From Diphasiastrum complanatum (Eukaryota > Streptophyta > Lycopodiopsida > Lycopodiales > Lycopodiaceae): DNA of 64,000 nt. Location: positions 43,156,815 to 43,220,814 of the forward strand of contig CM055111.1 of NCBI GenBank assembly GCA_029204225.1, read 5' to 3'. The first letter of the stretch is position 1; every line of letters starts with the position of its first letter. Positions 23,351-32,468 of this stretch are shown piece after piece. Under the pieces are notes generated by a model that was not told the origin of the DNA, searched no databases, and saw only the letters and a list, made by a program, of their open reading frames with translations. The translations under genes and the position numbers were made by a program.

Positions 23351-24590
23351 ATGGAAATGTTGATATTTCTCTCCCAGAATTGCAAAAAAAAAATAAAAAT
23401 AAAAAAATTTGTTGATTGCAGTTCTTATTTATGCTGGTTAAAAGATTTTACTTACCATGAAGAACGTAGTTTGCAATTTTACAATCTCCAAATGGAACTA
23501 ATGTCTAATGACCTAAAGAAAGAAAATTCACCAGAAGGTGAAATTTTTAGGAAACTTAGGCAAGAATATAAAGATGTGTTTTCTGAGCAGCTTCCTGCAT
23601 GATGAGGAGCATCTCAAGACTGTCTTAAAGTTACTTAGACAGGAGAAGCTTTTTGCCAAGGAGTCCAAATGTGTGTTCTTCCAGAAAAGGTTGTTATACC
23701 TTGGTCACATTATTTCGGAGCATGGGTTGGAAATTGACCCAAATAAAGTCCGACAAGTACGTGAATGGCCTTTGGGCTTTACGGGGTTTTTTCATAGATT
23801 CATCTTGAACTATGCATTAATTGCATTGGCCTTGACGAATGTCCTCAGGGGGGCTAAGAGAGTTAGCCGGCACAGTAAGTTCAGTCCTCCGGTTACTTGG
23901 ACTGAAGAGTTGAATCAGAGTTTTGAGAACCTCAAATACTGTGTAACTACAGCGCCTATTCTACACATAGTGGATCCTAACAAGCCGTATGTACTTGAAA
24001 CGGATGCCAGTGACTATGCTATAGGCGTAGTCCTATATCAGGATGGTAGACCGGTAGCTTTTGAAAGCAAGAAGTTGGACCCTGCTCAAAGGCGGTATTC
24101 CACCTATGACAAGGAACTTTTTGCTGCTATTCATGCCCTGAAAGTTTGGAGACATTATTTATATGGCTCCCAGTTCACCATAGTTACTGACCATCAAGCG
24201 TTAAAGTATATTAACGATGCGGTCGACCTTAGGGGTCGTAAGGCCAGATGGTCAGAGATGCTCCAAGAATTTCATTATGACATTGAGTACCAGAAGGGTA
24301 CTTCTAATAGTGTCGCGGATGCCTTAAGCCGGATTGGAGAGGTTAATCAGTTAAGCTTTCCTGAGATCCAATCTGAGTTGTATCTGTCCTTAAGAGATTT
24401 GTGTATGATTGATAGGTACTTCGGTCGTATTTGGCTAGACGTCCTGGCAGGTTCTTCTAGATCTAGTGGTGAGCTTGGAATGCAGGATTCCAAGATTTCT
24501 CCTCAGGACAAGATACAGAGAGACTATTCCATTAGGAATGGGTTACTTTTCCGGAATGGAAAAGTTTGTGTGCCAGAAATGATGATATAA
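23351..24590 (+). pseudogene. Gypsy B RT remnant with RNase H and integrase start
   Basis: After the RT leader ([20 protein letters not shown]) the sequence jumps at about 23600 straight to HDEEHLKTVLKLLRQEKLFA. This removes the fingers and palm, including the YLDD motif still present in A. RNase H blocks (LETDASDYAIGVVLYQDGRP, TYDKELFAAIHALK) are intact. The frame ends at the integrase zinc region because of a frame change near 24580. Confidence 0.9.
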
Positions 24591-25087
24591 GGGCCCAAAT
24601 CCTGCATGAATGTCATGACAGCCCGTGTGCAGAGCACCCTCGCGCTCAAAGGACACTTGACTTAGTAAAAAGGAACTTTTATTGGCCAAACTTAAAAAGT
24701 CAAGTGGAGGCAAGTGTGCGCATTGCCAAGTTAATAAAGCATATTAACTTGGCAATGTGCACACTTGCGAACATATCTTAGAATCCCAAAAGACTCTAAC
24801 GTATTGAAGACTAGGAAATGTTCTAAGTTATCACCTCGTTACGCAGGGCCATTCCGTATAGTAAAGAAACTCCATCGGAATGCGTATCAGCTAGAACTTC
24901 CTCAAGGTGTTAAGGTACATCCAGTTTTTCACATTAGTCGTGTAAAGGAATGACTTGGTGGAAAGGATGAGTTGATGCCTTAGGAGGACTTAGTTTAGCT
25001 GGAGGACCTATCATCCTTTGTACCTACTGAACCACAAGCCATTGTTGATGTACGTCAACGTGGGCTCAGGAACCGGCAGGTAACTGC
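24566..25087 (+). pseudogene. Gypsy B integrase remnant and chromodomain start
   Basis: It starts HECHDSPCAEHPRAQRTLDL, then at about 24735 a short inverted copy of the preceding bases (CAAGTTAATA / TATTAACTTG, with GTGTGCGCA / TGTGCACAC) marks a deletion that removes the DDE core. It resumes at the integrase C-terminus (KLSPRYAGPFRIVKKLHRNA, HPVFHISRVKE) and fades into a stop-containing chromodomain start. Confidence 0.8.
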
Positions 25088-25338
25088 CACCCGCCCCCCC
25101 TCGCATTTCCTCTGAAATTTTTTTGCGCCCTCTCCGCCTTGCCATCACTGTTGTTCTTGCCTGCCTGCCTTCGATTCCTTGCGTCGCCCTTCGCCCACGC
25201 AACGCCCTGCCTTGCATCTGATTTGCTTCGCCCATTTTTAGCGTCTCTCCAACAGTGAACCCTGCTGTTTTTTTTCCAGCAATCCATCCTTCCAGCTTTA
25301 GCTTCATCTACATTTTTTCCCTAGTTTTCTCCATCGCA

Positions 25339-25560
25339 ATGGTGCAATCCGACCTTTCTGGTCTGTGGGACGAGGTGGACGTTGTCAGGTGGGTTTCCGA
25401 CAAGACCATCAAGACCGGTCAGAAGATCGTGCGTTGCCGATACTGCCTAGTCGAATTTGCTGCGTCCCTCACTCGCCTTAAAGGCCACCTACTCGGTGCA
25501 CGCGCCAAAAATGGTGGCACCTTAAATGCTGAACCTACTTTTTGCCATCACCGATTCTGA
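25339..25560 (+). pseudogene. E2 transposase N-terminus with BED zinc finger
   Basis: The frame from ATG reads MVQSDLSGLWDEVDVVRWVS, then IVRCRYCLVEFAASLTRLKG and HLLGA. This is the C-x2-C and K-x-H-L part of the BED finger that binds transposon ends in hAT transposases. The frame is cut just after NAEP, where E3 has the closing PC..M.V motif, so the finger lost its last ligand. The downstream catalytic domain follows in another frame (25526 on). Confidence 0.8.
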
Positions 25561-26390
25561 GCCCTTCAGAAGGGCATTCCGCCTTGCACAGTCTGTCAGC
25601 CCTAGCTGGAGAGTCCCTAATTCAGAGGTTGTCCGCACACACATGCTGAGGAATAGGGTCGAGTCCTTTTCTAGAGAGATGGAGCCTCTATGCCGCCACT
25701 GGGCCACATACGGTTGCATCATCATGTCCGATGGTTGGACTGATGTCAGGAGGAGGCCGATCCTCAACATCTTGGTCTCCAGCTGCATGGGTACACAGTT
25801 TTTGAGAGCCGTGGATTGCAGTAGAGGGGGGAGAGTCATATCTGCAGAGTTCATGTACGACGTCATTAGGTCTTCCATACTGTCCATAGGCCTCCAGCAT
25901 GTCGTTACGGTGGTGACGGACAATGCTGCCAACTGCGTTCAGATGGGTGTCATGCTAGAGGCCGAGTTCCCTCACATCGTTCATACCCCCTCCTGTGCAG
26001 CGCACGACATAGACCTTCTCATGGGGAACATAGGTGCATTTCCCTGGGTTAGAGCCATCGTCCGCGAGGCCCTCTTCTTGGTGACTTTTGTCACCAGGAA
26101 GAGGCGTGTTCTTGCCATGTTCCGAGTGTTCAGCCATTTGGACCTCCGGAAGCCAGCCCCACACGCTTTGCTTTCGACTTGGTGGTGATCGACCGTCTGA
26201 TCAGGTGCAAGGCACAACTTCTACAGATGGTTGCCAGTGATCTTTGGCGTGCCAGTACGTTTCAGCACACCGAGGATGGAGAGCACTTTTCTTCACGGTG
26301 AGGGGAGACCAGTTCTGGAGGGATGTGCAAACATTGTCAAGACTCCTTCGACCACTCTACATTGTGCTCCGTGTAGGTTTCAATTTCTGA
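25526..26390 (+). pseudogene. E2 transposase central domain (DUF659-like, RNase H fold part)
   Basis: The frame 25526-26188 has WATYGCIIMSDGWTDVRRRP (the D-G-W-T signature of plant hAT DUF659), HVVTVVTDNAANCV (second conserved acidic block) and HIVHTPSCAAHDIDLL (the C-A-A-H block). After a frameshift near 26180 it continues as a hAT-like FAFDLVVIDRLIRCKAQLLQ segment up to about 26390. The hAT dimerisation region (with ER.FS) is not seen and has probably been deleted. Confidence 0.85.
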
Positions 26391-26549
26391 TCAAGTTGTT
26401 CTCCTGACATGCTCAATCTGGTCCTTGCAGACGAAGATATCTGATTTGGAGCGCTCAGTTGACTTGCCTACGAACAACGTCCCTCCCATGCCTGCAGATG
26501 TCTTGGGCACACAGTTGATGGCAGAGAGAGAGAGAGGGAGCTTGCTGAG

Positions 26550-27944
26550 ATGAGAGAGAGAGAGCTTAGGCTTGAGCACAAAGAGCCTCCATTGTATGAG
26601 GCAAATGAGCCAGTGTCAGAGGATGAGCATGATGAGGATGAGCCCATTCGGGTTGTGTTTGCTAGATCAGAGTGGGATGAGGCAGATGATACAGGTGCAG
26701 GGCACATGCCACGGGCAGGGGTCACAGGTGCATCATGTGGCAGAGGTGAGGCACATGGCGTAGGTTATACCGGGAAACAGGCGAGGGGGGCCAGTGGCAT
26801 ATCTACCTATGTCGATATGATGGAGGAGGCTCTTGATAGAGGGCAGAGTGATTTGGATGCCGGCCCCGCAGCTGCTTGGATGCGTGCAGTACAGAGTCAT
26901 GGTCGTTACTACGATAGCACACCAGAGGAGGCACCAGATGACTTTGATTGCACCGATTGGGAGGCCATGCAGGGTCTACAGGGTGCACATGATGAGGCAC
27001 GGGTTGATTCAAGGGATGGTGCACAGGATGAGGCCCAGATCCCAGAGCATTTGTATTCAGATGCCCAGCTAGACGACTTGATTGCCACATTGGATTCAGA
27101 GGCCCAGCAGATGCCGAGTGTTAGGGCACCCTCATCATCTCTTGCCAGCATGCCATACATAGAGTCCCAGCCAGAGTAGCCACATGAGGTGCCTCTAGTT
27201 CCTCAGAGGGTATATGTGCGCCTCACAGCACCTCCAGTGCCATCGATGCCATTGAGGCCTGCAACCCCTCCATCGCCGTCCACTTCTGCAGCACCAGGTC
27301 TCCATGGCAGGCCACCATCTGTGCCCAGGTTTTCTCTTGCAGCGCCCACACCCACAGTGGCTCCTCCAGTGGCAGCACCCACTTCACATCCTCCTCCTTT
27401 GGCAGCACCCACTCCACTGGCTCCCCCTTTGGCAACACCCAGGATGTACCAGTACCGGCCACTGTAGCACATATCGCCGCTGTACTTGCCTCCTGCACAG
27501 CTAGTTCTTCCACCTGCAGCAGCCCCACGGGCACACACTCCACGAGCTCATCCTCCTCGCTCAGGTGCACAGGGAGTTCCCTCTTTTGTTTCCCTATCCC
27601 AGCCGGCCTCAGCTTGGGCCCAGCCTAGCCAGCCAGGTGATTTGCATGGGGGTGATGAGGCATTGACAGCTCCTCTTGTCCGCAAGGGACCAGGAAGGCC
27701 CAAGGGTGCACCGAACAAGAAAGGCAAGGCACAGAAAATGCCAGGGAGGAGAGGACGACCACGCAGGGCACCAGGTACAGGTAGAGGTGCTGTAGTACAG
27801 CCAACTGGAGCAGGTGTTGTTGGTTTGGCTTGCTTGGGGGCTGATGTGGAGGCAGATTGGGATGATGCTAGAGACGAGTCCTCCTCCTTGGATACACAGC
27901 CCATGCCAGTTCCAGATAGGCACAGAGTCAGCTCGGGGCCCTGA
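26550..27944 (+). pseudogene. E2 transposase C-terminal region with acidic part and two AT-hooks
   Basis: The reading frame has stops at about 27178 and 27467. Parts in order: acidic EPPLYEANEPVSEDEHDEDE, the block TYVDMMEEALDRGQS and DFDCTDWEAMQGLQ, a Pro/Ala tandem region, then two AT-hook cores (KGPGRPKG and GRRGRPRR). AT-hooks bind the minor groove of AT-rich DNA, which suits the A/T-rich stretches next to the element ends. Whether this is fused to the transposase or is a separate product cannot be told. Confidence 0.65.
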
Positions 27945-28556
27945 GTTGTCTCTGGAGCATTCGTCCGAGTCAGAGCCAAAGCATTGATTGTGGCTCTATT
28001 ATTTTAGTTTCAGTAGTTTGTTTCTAGCAGACGGTCGACCATTGTACTCAGACCTTTTTTTACATTATATTCAGTGTTTGGCGTACTTTATTTGCTACAC
28101 ATTGTGCGTATGTCTGTGATGCTGTATTTTCAATTTTATCAAATTCTATGTGCGTGTGTGAATCGTATTTTCAACTAATTTCGATTGAAGAGAATGATAG
28201 CTTCACAGAATTGCACCTACAAACTGGTCATTGATGCCACAGCAAACTGATAGCACATGCACTCCAAACGATCATGAGCATAGCAATTACCCCTACACCC
28301 CAAACCCGTGACTACATTTCATAAACACATGTATTACATTGCATTTAAAAAAATACAGAGATTGCATTTCACATGAGCAGGCTCGCGTTGCACAAAAAAC
28401 AACTATATATTGATTCAGCCGTTGTATCAAGATAACATTGCATATCCCGTCTTTTTCTTTAACAACTACCTAGTTATTTGCCGCACCCTAAACTGCCGAA
28501 AATTACATAGCAATAGTCCGCCACATATGGCTGGACCTTATCTATTCTAAACATGC

Positions 28557-28880
28557 CTATTGATCCTCCACCGACTCCTCGCCCTCGTTAGGTGCATTGT
28601 TTTGTCGCTCTCGCTTTGCCTCCTGGTTAGCCCGACGTCTGGCCGCCCTTTCCCTGACCATGATGAGCTGCCGTCGTGTGAAGTTCATTCCGATCTGCTC
28701 ATCCAAATTCAGCTCGACAGTGGGGGCAAGGATCTGCAGCTCTGGGTGTCTCTGTCGAGTCTGTCGCAACATCTCTGCAATGTATGCCTCTTGCTTCCGA
28801 TGTCTTTCGTTGTGCCTTCGGATATCTTCCAGCTTCCTCCTGGCTTCGCCCTCGGGCTTCGGTGGTATGCGCTCTGCCAT
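28557..28880 (-). CDS. Small basic protein of the E2 element, function unknown
   Basis: An intact minus-strand frame of 107 codons from MAERIPPKPEGEARRK (an upstream in-frame ATG at 28901 adds seven). Arg/Lys/Glu/Gln-rich, it has two likely helices (RRKLEDIRRHNERHRKQEA and FTRRQLIMVRERAARRRANQ) around a LNLDEQIGM linker. Coding conservation with the E1 copy supports a real product. It lies near the right end and faces the transposase gene. I recognise no family; an accessory DNA-binding protein or a regulator is possible. Confidence 0.6.
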   Translation of the reverse strand: MAERIPPKPEGEARRKLEDIRRHNERHRKQEAYIAEMLRQTRQRHPELQILAPTVELNLDEQIGMNFTRRQLIMVRERAARRRANQEAKRERQNNAPNEGEESVEDQ

Positions 28881-29054
28881 CTCGATCGACTTTCTCCTCA
28901 CAATACCCTGGTCCTCGAACAGCCTCTCACAACACCCTGGCTCTCAAACAGCCTCTCACAGCCTGTCACTGGCTCTCGCTGGCTCTCTCTCACTGGCTAT
29001 CACTGGCTCTCTCACAGCCTCTGAAAATGCCTCTCACAATGGCATTGTGAGTGC

Positions 29055-29200
29055 TTCCCACAGCCTGATCGGCCATGTGGATCCCCATCATCCCTCCATG
29101 TGCCTCTGTACCTGCCCCCATGTGTTGCTCCCCCCCTGTGTTGCTCTCCCATTGGCCCCATGGTCTGCTCACCCACAGTGCCCATGTGTTGTTGCACCTG
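29055..29200. repeat. Subterminal minisatellite of E2
   Basis: The reverse complement of the E1 and E3 repeat, with GGTCTGCTCACCCACAGTG and CATGTGTTGCTCCCCC blocks. About one and a half units remain. Confidence 0.7.
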
Positions 29201-29324
29201 TCCCCTGCACCATGTACTGTACCCTCTTTTTTAACACCCAGAACTCTTTTTTTTACCATTTTTTTAACTTATTTTGGTATGTAAAAGGCAATAATTAAAT
29301 ATCAAAAATACAAAAAAATGGAAC

Positions 29325-29389
29325 CGCCCTGATACCGTGGATCCCAGGGCGGTACCACTGTTATGGTACCGGAGCCACAGGGCACTATG
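29325..29389. repeat. Right palindromic terminus of E2
   Basis: ACCGCCCTG and CAGGGCGGTACC flank a GTGGATCC centre, then CCACTGTTATGGTACC leads to the end GGCACTATG. The terminus is followed by an AT run beginning ATATATAT. Confidence 0.75.
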
Positions 29390-29410
29390 ATATATATATA
29401 TATATATAAT

Positions 29411-29667
29411 TAATCCCGCGGTACTGGGTACCGTGGATCCCGGTACCGCGGGACCATATTGGTATCGCGGTAACATATCGGTCCCGCGGTACCAAAAAAA
29501 AAAAAAAATTTTTTTTTGCAAAAATAACACTGGAAAAAATTCTAAATTAAATTTTTTTTTTATTATGGTACCGCCCTGGTACCGCGGATCCCAGGGCGGT
29601 ACCATACTGGCGGTACCACTGTTATGGTACCGACAGTACCATAACAGTGGTACCAGGGGACACTATG
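29411..29667. mobile_element. MITE-like element E2b (about 257 bp)
   Basis: The left arm (CCCGCGGTACTGGGTACC...) matches the end of E3 at 31.5 kb in inverted form. The right arm ends CAGGGGACACTATG at 29667 and is followed by ATATATAT. Between them is only A/T-rich sequence. The first bases of the left CATAG end are degraded (AATTAATC). It has terminal arms and no genes. Confidence 0.6.
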
Positions 29668-29790
29668 ATATATATTACCATACATATCATGGTGTCCCCT
29701 GGTACCACTGTTATGGTACTGCCGGTACCATAACAGTGGTACCGCCCTGGGATCCGCGGTACCAGGGCGGTACCATTTTAAATATTTTTT
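29567..29790. repeat. About 100-bp arm inverted repeat at the E2b/E3 junction
   Basis: The left arm 29567-29670 is nearly the reverse complement of 29685-29790, around a short AT centre. Each arm contains two smaller palindromes: TGGTACCGCCCTG...CAGGGCGGTACCA and GGTACCACTGTTATGG...CCATAACAGTGGTACC. The junction can form one long hairpin or several cruciforms. It is produced by the right end of E2b facing the left end of E3. Confidence 0.9.
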
Positions 29791-29914
29791 ATTTTATTTT
29801 TTAATATATTTAATAATTTTTTTTTGCCTATTACTTACCAAAAAAGGACAAAAAAATGGAAAAAAAAGGGGTACCGGGTGTAAAAAAAGAGGGTATAGTA
29901 CATGGTGCAGGGGA

Positions 29915-30105
29915 CTGGTGCAGTGGCACATGGGCACTGTGGGTGAGCAGACCATGGGGCCAATGGGAGACCAACACAGGGGGGGAGCATCACATGGGGG
30001 GAGGTACAGAGGCACATGGGGACTGTGGGTGAGCAGACCATGGGGCCAATGGGAGACCAACACAGGGGGGGAGCATCACATGGGGGCAGGTACAGAGGCA
30101 CATGG
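29915..30105. repeat. Subterminal minisatellite of E3, about 86-bp units
   Basis: Slightly over two units with CATGGGCACTGTGGGTGAGC, CCATGGGGCCAATGGG and GGGGGAGCATCACATGGGG. Same position and unit length as in E1. Confidence 0.85.
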
Positions 30106-30201
30106 ATGGATGATGGGGATCCACATGGCCGATCAGGCTGTGGGGATAAATAGGCACTCACAATGCCATTGTGGTCGGCATTTTCAGAGGCTGTGAGAGA
30201 G

Positions 30202-31104
30202 CTAGTGATAGACAGTGAGAGCAAGCGAGAGCCCGTGACAGGCTGTTTGAGAGCCAGGGTGCTGTGAGAGGGTGTTCAAGGACCAGGGTGCTGTGAGGAG
30301 AAGGTCGATCGAGATGGCAGAGCGCATACCACCGAAGGCTGAGGGCGAAGCCAGGAGGAAGCTTGAGGAAGAGTGGGATGCACTGGCAGGGATGGGTGCA
30401 GCAACATAGGTGGGGTGCATTGGTGGAGGGGCAACATTTGGCATGGGGTACGAAAACTGCTGGCTGAGGAGGTACGGATGGGAAGGGAAGGAAGAAGGGA
30501 TCTCTTCCACATCCTCGAAGGCCTCAGCAGTAGCATCCTGGGCCTGCTCGGGTGGCGGAGAGTCCATTAGAAAGTCGTAAACCGGGGGCGTGCGAGCAAC
30601 AGGACGTGGAGGTGGAACCATAGTGGCAACTGGCGGACACGATGGGACGTGATCCACCGGAATCTGAGCAGATGGGGGTGCGTGAGGCGGAATTGTTTGA
30701 GGGGGATGAGGGGCAAAGGGACTGGACAAGGATGCACTCCCTCTCCTCGTGCGTGCCAGCCAAGCATGCAGCAACTCTGGGTCAGCCACATAAGGAGCGG
30801 TGCAAAATCGGAGAATGCCCTCCAAAATGGTGTTCTCCCCCGCCACGAGCCGCGGCTCGTAGGTGTCCAGTAGTCGTTGCCTGTCGGGGACAGTCATGCT
30901 GCCACAAGGGGCAGCATTCAAGGTGGCACCATTTTTGGCGCGTGCACCGAGTAGATGGCCTTTAAGGCGAGTGAGGGATGCAGCAAATTCGACGAGACAG
31001 TATCGGCAGCGCACGATCTTCTGTCCGGTCTTGTTGGACTTGTCGGCAACCCGCCTGACAATGTCTACCTCGTCCCACAGACCGGAAAGGTCGGATTGCA
31101 CCAT
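30202..31104 (-). pseudogene. E3 truncated transposase, chimeric C-terminus
   Basis: It starts MVQSDLSGLWDEVDIVRRVA, with the full BED finger: VRCRYC, RLKGHLLGA, and the closing APCGSMTVPDRQRLLDTYEP. A long Pro-rich linker follows (SPFAPHPPQTIPPHAPPS...) to about 30375. There the deletion fuses it in frame to the antisense of the small-protein gene (SSSFLLASPSAFGG...). The roughly 300-residue product has the DNA-binding domain and no catalytic domain, so it could compete for element ends if made. Confidence 0.75.
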
Positions 31105-31423
31105 TGCGATGGAGAAAACTAGGGACAAAATGCAGATGAAGCTAAAGCTGCAAGGATGGAACGCTGGAAAAAAAACAGCAGGGTACACTGTGTGAGAGAC
31201 GCTGAAAATGGGCGAAGGCAAGTTCTTGCAAATCAAATGCAAGGCAGGGCGGTCTATGGGCGAAGGGCGACGCAAATCAGACGCAAGGCAGGGCAGCAAA
31301 ACCAGTAGCGAAGGCAGGGCAACGATGGTTGCAAAAAAACTGGGAGAGAAGAAGCGAGGGGGGCGGGTAGATTAGGTTTAAATTTTTTTAAAAAATATTA
31401 AATATTAATTATATCAATATATT

Positions 31424-31511
31424 ATGGTACCGCGGTACCATCATGGTACCACGGTACCAGTACGGTCCCACGGTACCGGGATTCGCGGTACCCAGTACCG
31501 CGGGACCTATG

Positions 31512-31542
<31 letters not shown>

Positions 31543-31640
31543 CAATATCATAGGTCCAGCGGTATCAGGATTTGCAGATCCCGGTACCGCGGATCCATAC
31601 TGGTACTGCGGATCCATACTGATCCGCGGTACCATAATAT
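31424..31640. repeat. Inverted-repeat junction between E3 and E4
   Basis: The right arm of E3 (GGTACCGCGGTACC... to GGGACCTATG) faces the left arm of E4 (CATAGGTCCAGCGG... to CCGCGGTACC) across about 37 bp of AT repeats. Together they form an imperfect hairpin of about 90-bp arms. Confidence 0.85.
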
Positions 31641-32432
31641 ATAATATTTTTTTTTAAAATATTTTTTTTAATTTTTTAAAAAAATAAATAAAATCAAGTG
31701 GGCATTATGGGTATCAGCTTGAAGCTGTTGACGAGAGCAGTGCATTTATGCAGGTTGTTGGTTTCGACGAGAGCGAACAGCCAAAGGACCAAGGGGATGC
31801 AAAACACCAAAAAGTGTGTTTCCGCTCAGAGAGTCGGAAGGCCAAATCATGAAGAGGTCGTACCCCGGACCCCGCCGTTGGGGGGCTCTGCCCCCCAAAC
31901 CCCCCGCCGGGGGGCTACCGCCCCCCTGACCCCCTGTTTCTTGGGGGGCTACCGCCCCCCGAACCCCCCGTTTCTCGAGGGGCTAATGCCCCCCGAACCC
32001 CCCAAGACTTGTTGTTATATAGAAACTGTAATCTAGCCATCTCATAACCATCATGGTTTCACAGTAGACCCTATACTAACAACCGTGCTCAATAATGGCT
32101 TCTCCTCATAACGGGGGCCTTACAGATCTGAGCTCACGGTTAACTAGTGACTACTAAACTGAGAGGTGCATTATTTAGTTGTCTAACACATTTTGTAGCT
32201 GAAAGCATCGGCAACCTGCATAAATGCACTGCTCTCGTCAAGAGCTTCAAGCTGATACCCATATTGCCCACTAAATTAATAAAAAAAAAAAAATTTAAAT
32301 CTTGTTTTAAAAAATAAAATAAAATAAAAAATGGTGCCGCCCGGGTACCGCGGATTTTTGGGCGGCACCATAATGGCAGTACCACCATTATGGTACCGCG
32401 GTACCATAATGGCGGTACCACGTGCCACTATG
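31549..32432. mobile_element. TIR element E4 with G/C-rich core
   Basis: An 884-bp element from CATAGGTCC to CCACTATG. Both arms have GGTACC/CCGCGG palindromes, then AT-rich DNA, then a second inverted pair (GGGCATTATGGGTATCAGCT at about 31703 and its complement at about 32252-32275, extending through GAGAGCAGTGCATTTATGCA). The flanking 8-mers ATCAATAT and ATATATAT match 6 of 8. It has no transposase. The interior matches E7. Confidence 0.8.
31866..32006. repeat. C/G-run core repeat of E4
   Basis: Three or four units of about 33 bp with GGGGGGCTACCGCC and CCCCCCGAACCCCCC blocks. Dense runs of six C or six G allow quadruplex and i-motif as well as hairpin folding. The same core occurs in E7 at 53.8 kb. 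Confidence 0.85.
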
Positions 32433-32435
32433 ATA

Positions 32436-32468
<33 letters not shown>
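32433..32468. repeat. (AT)n/(GTAT)n microsatellite
   Basis: ATATATAT followed by about six GTAT units, next to the E4 right end. Confidence 0.9.

Larger units (their letters stand above)
20647..25087 (+). mobile_element. Ty3/gypsy chromovirus B, internally deleted, 3' LTR lost
   Basis: The same family as gypsy A, very similar in sequence but in the opposite orientation. Order: 5' LTR, primer site, gag, protease, RT remnant, RNase H, integrase remnant, part of the chromodomain region. It stops abruptly in the chromodomain near CAGGTAACTG, where E2 sequence starts. It probably inserted into the 5' LTR of A. Confidence 0.9.
25088..29389 (+). mobile_element. Two-gene hAT-like element E2, left terminus missing
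   Basis: It carries a BED/DUF659 transposase gene on the + strand, a small basic-protein gene on the minus strand, a subterminal minisatellite and a palindromic right terminus ending GGCACTATG at 29389. The homologous end of E3 continues past the ACCCGCCCCCCTCGC motif into a palindromic terminus, but here that part is replaced by gypsy B. The DUF659 domain supports the hAT superfamily. It is decayed by stops and an internal deletion. Confidence 0.75.
29688..31511. mobile_element. hAT-like element E3, internally deleted derivative
   Basis: An 1824-bp element beginning CATGGTGTCCCCTGG and ending GGGACCTATG, flanked by ATACATAT and ATATATAT (7 of 8 match). From the left: palindromic arm, minisatellite, small-protein gene start (ATG at 30314), then a deletion joining it to the transposase 5' half on the minus strand, its leader and the right arm. 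It keeps both ends, as a deletion derivative mobilised in trans would. Confidence 0.8.

Noticed and set aside
28597-29298. A 233-codon + strand frame overlapping the small basic gene
   Set aside because: It is the antisense of the conserved small protein plus minisatellite; the minus-strand product is the one conserved with E1.
12356-29389. A single large inverted duplication covering E1-gypsy A and gypsy B-E2
   Set aside because: The order looks mirrored, but gypsy A abuts the transposase C-terminal half while gypsy B abuts its N-terminus, and E1 and E2 differ more than A and B do. Independent elements are simpler.
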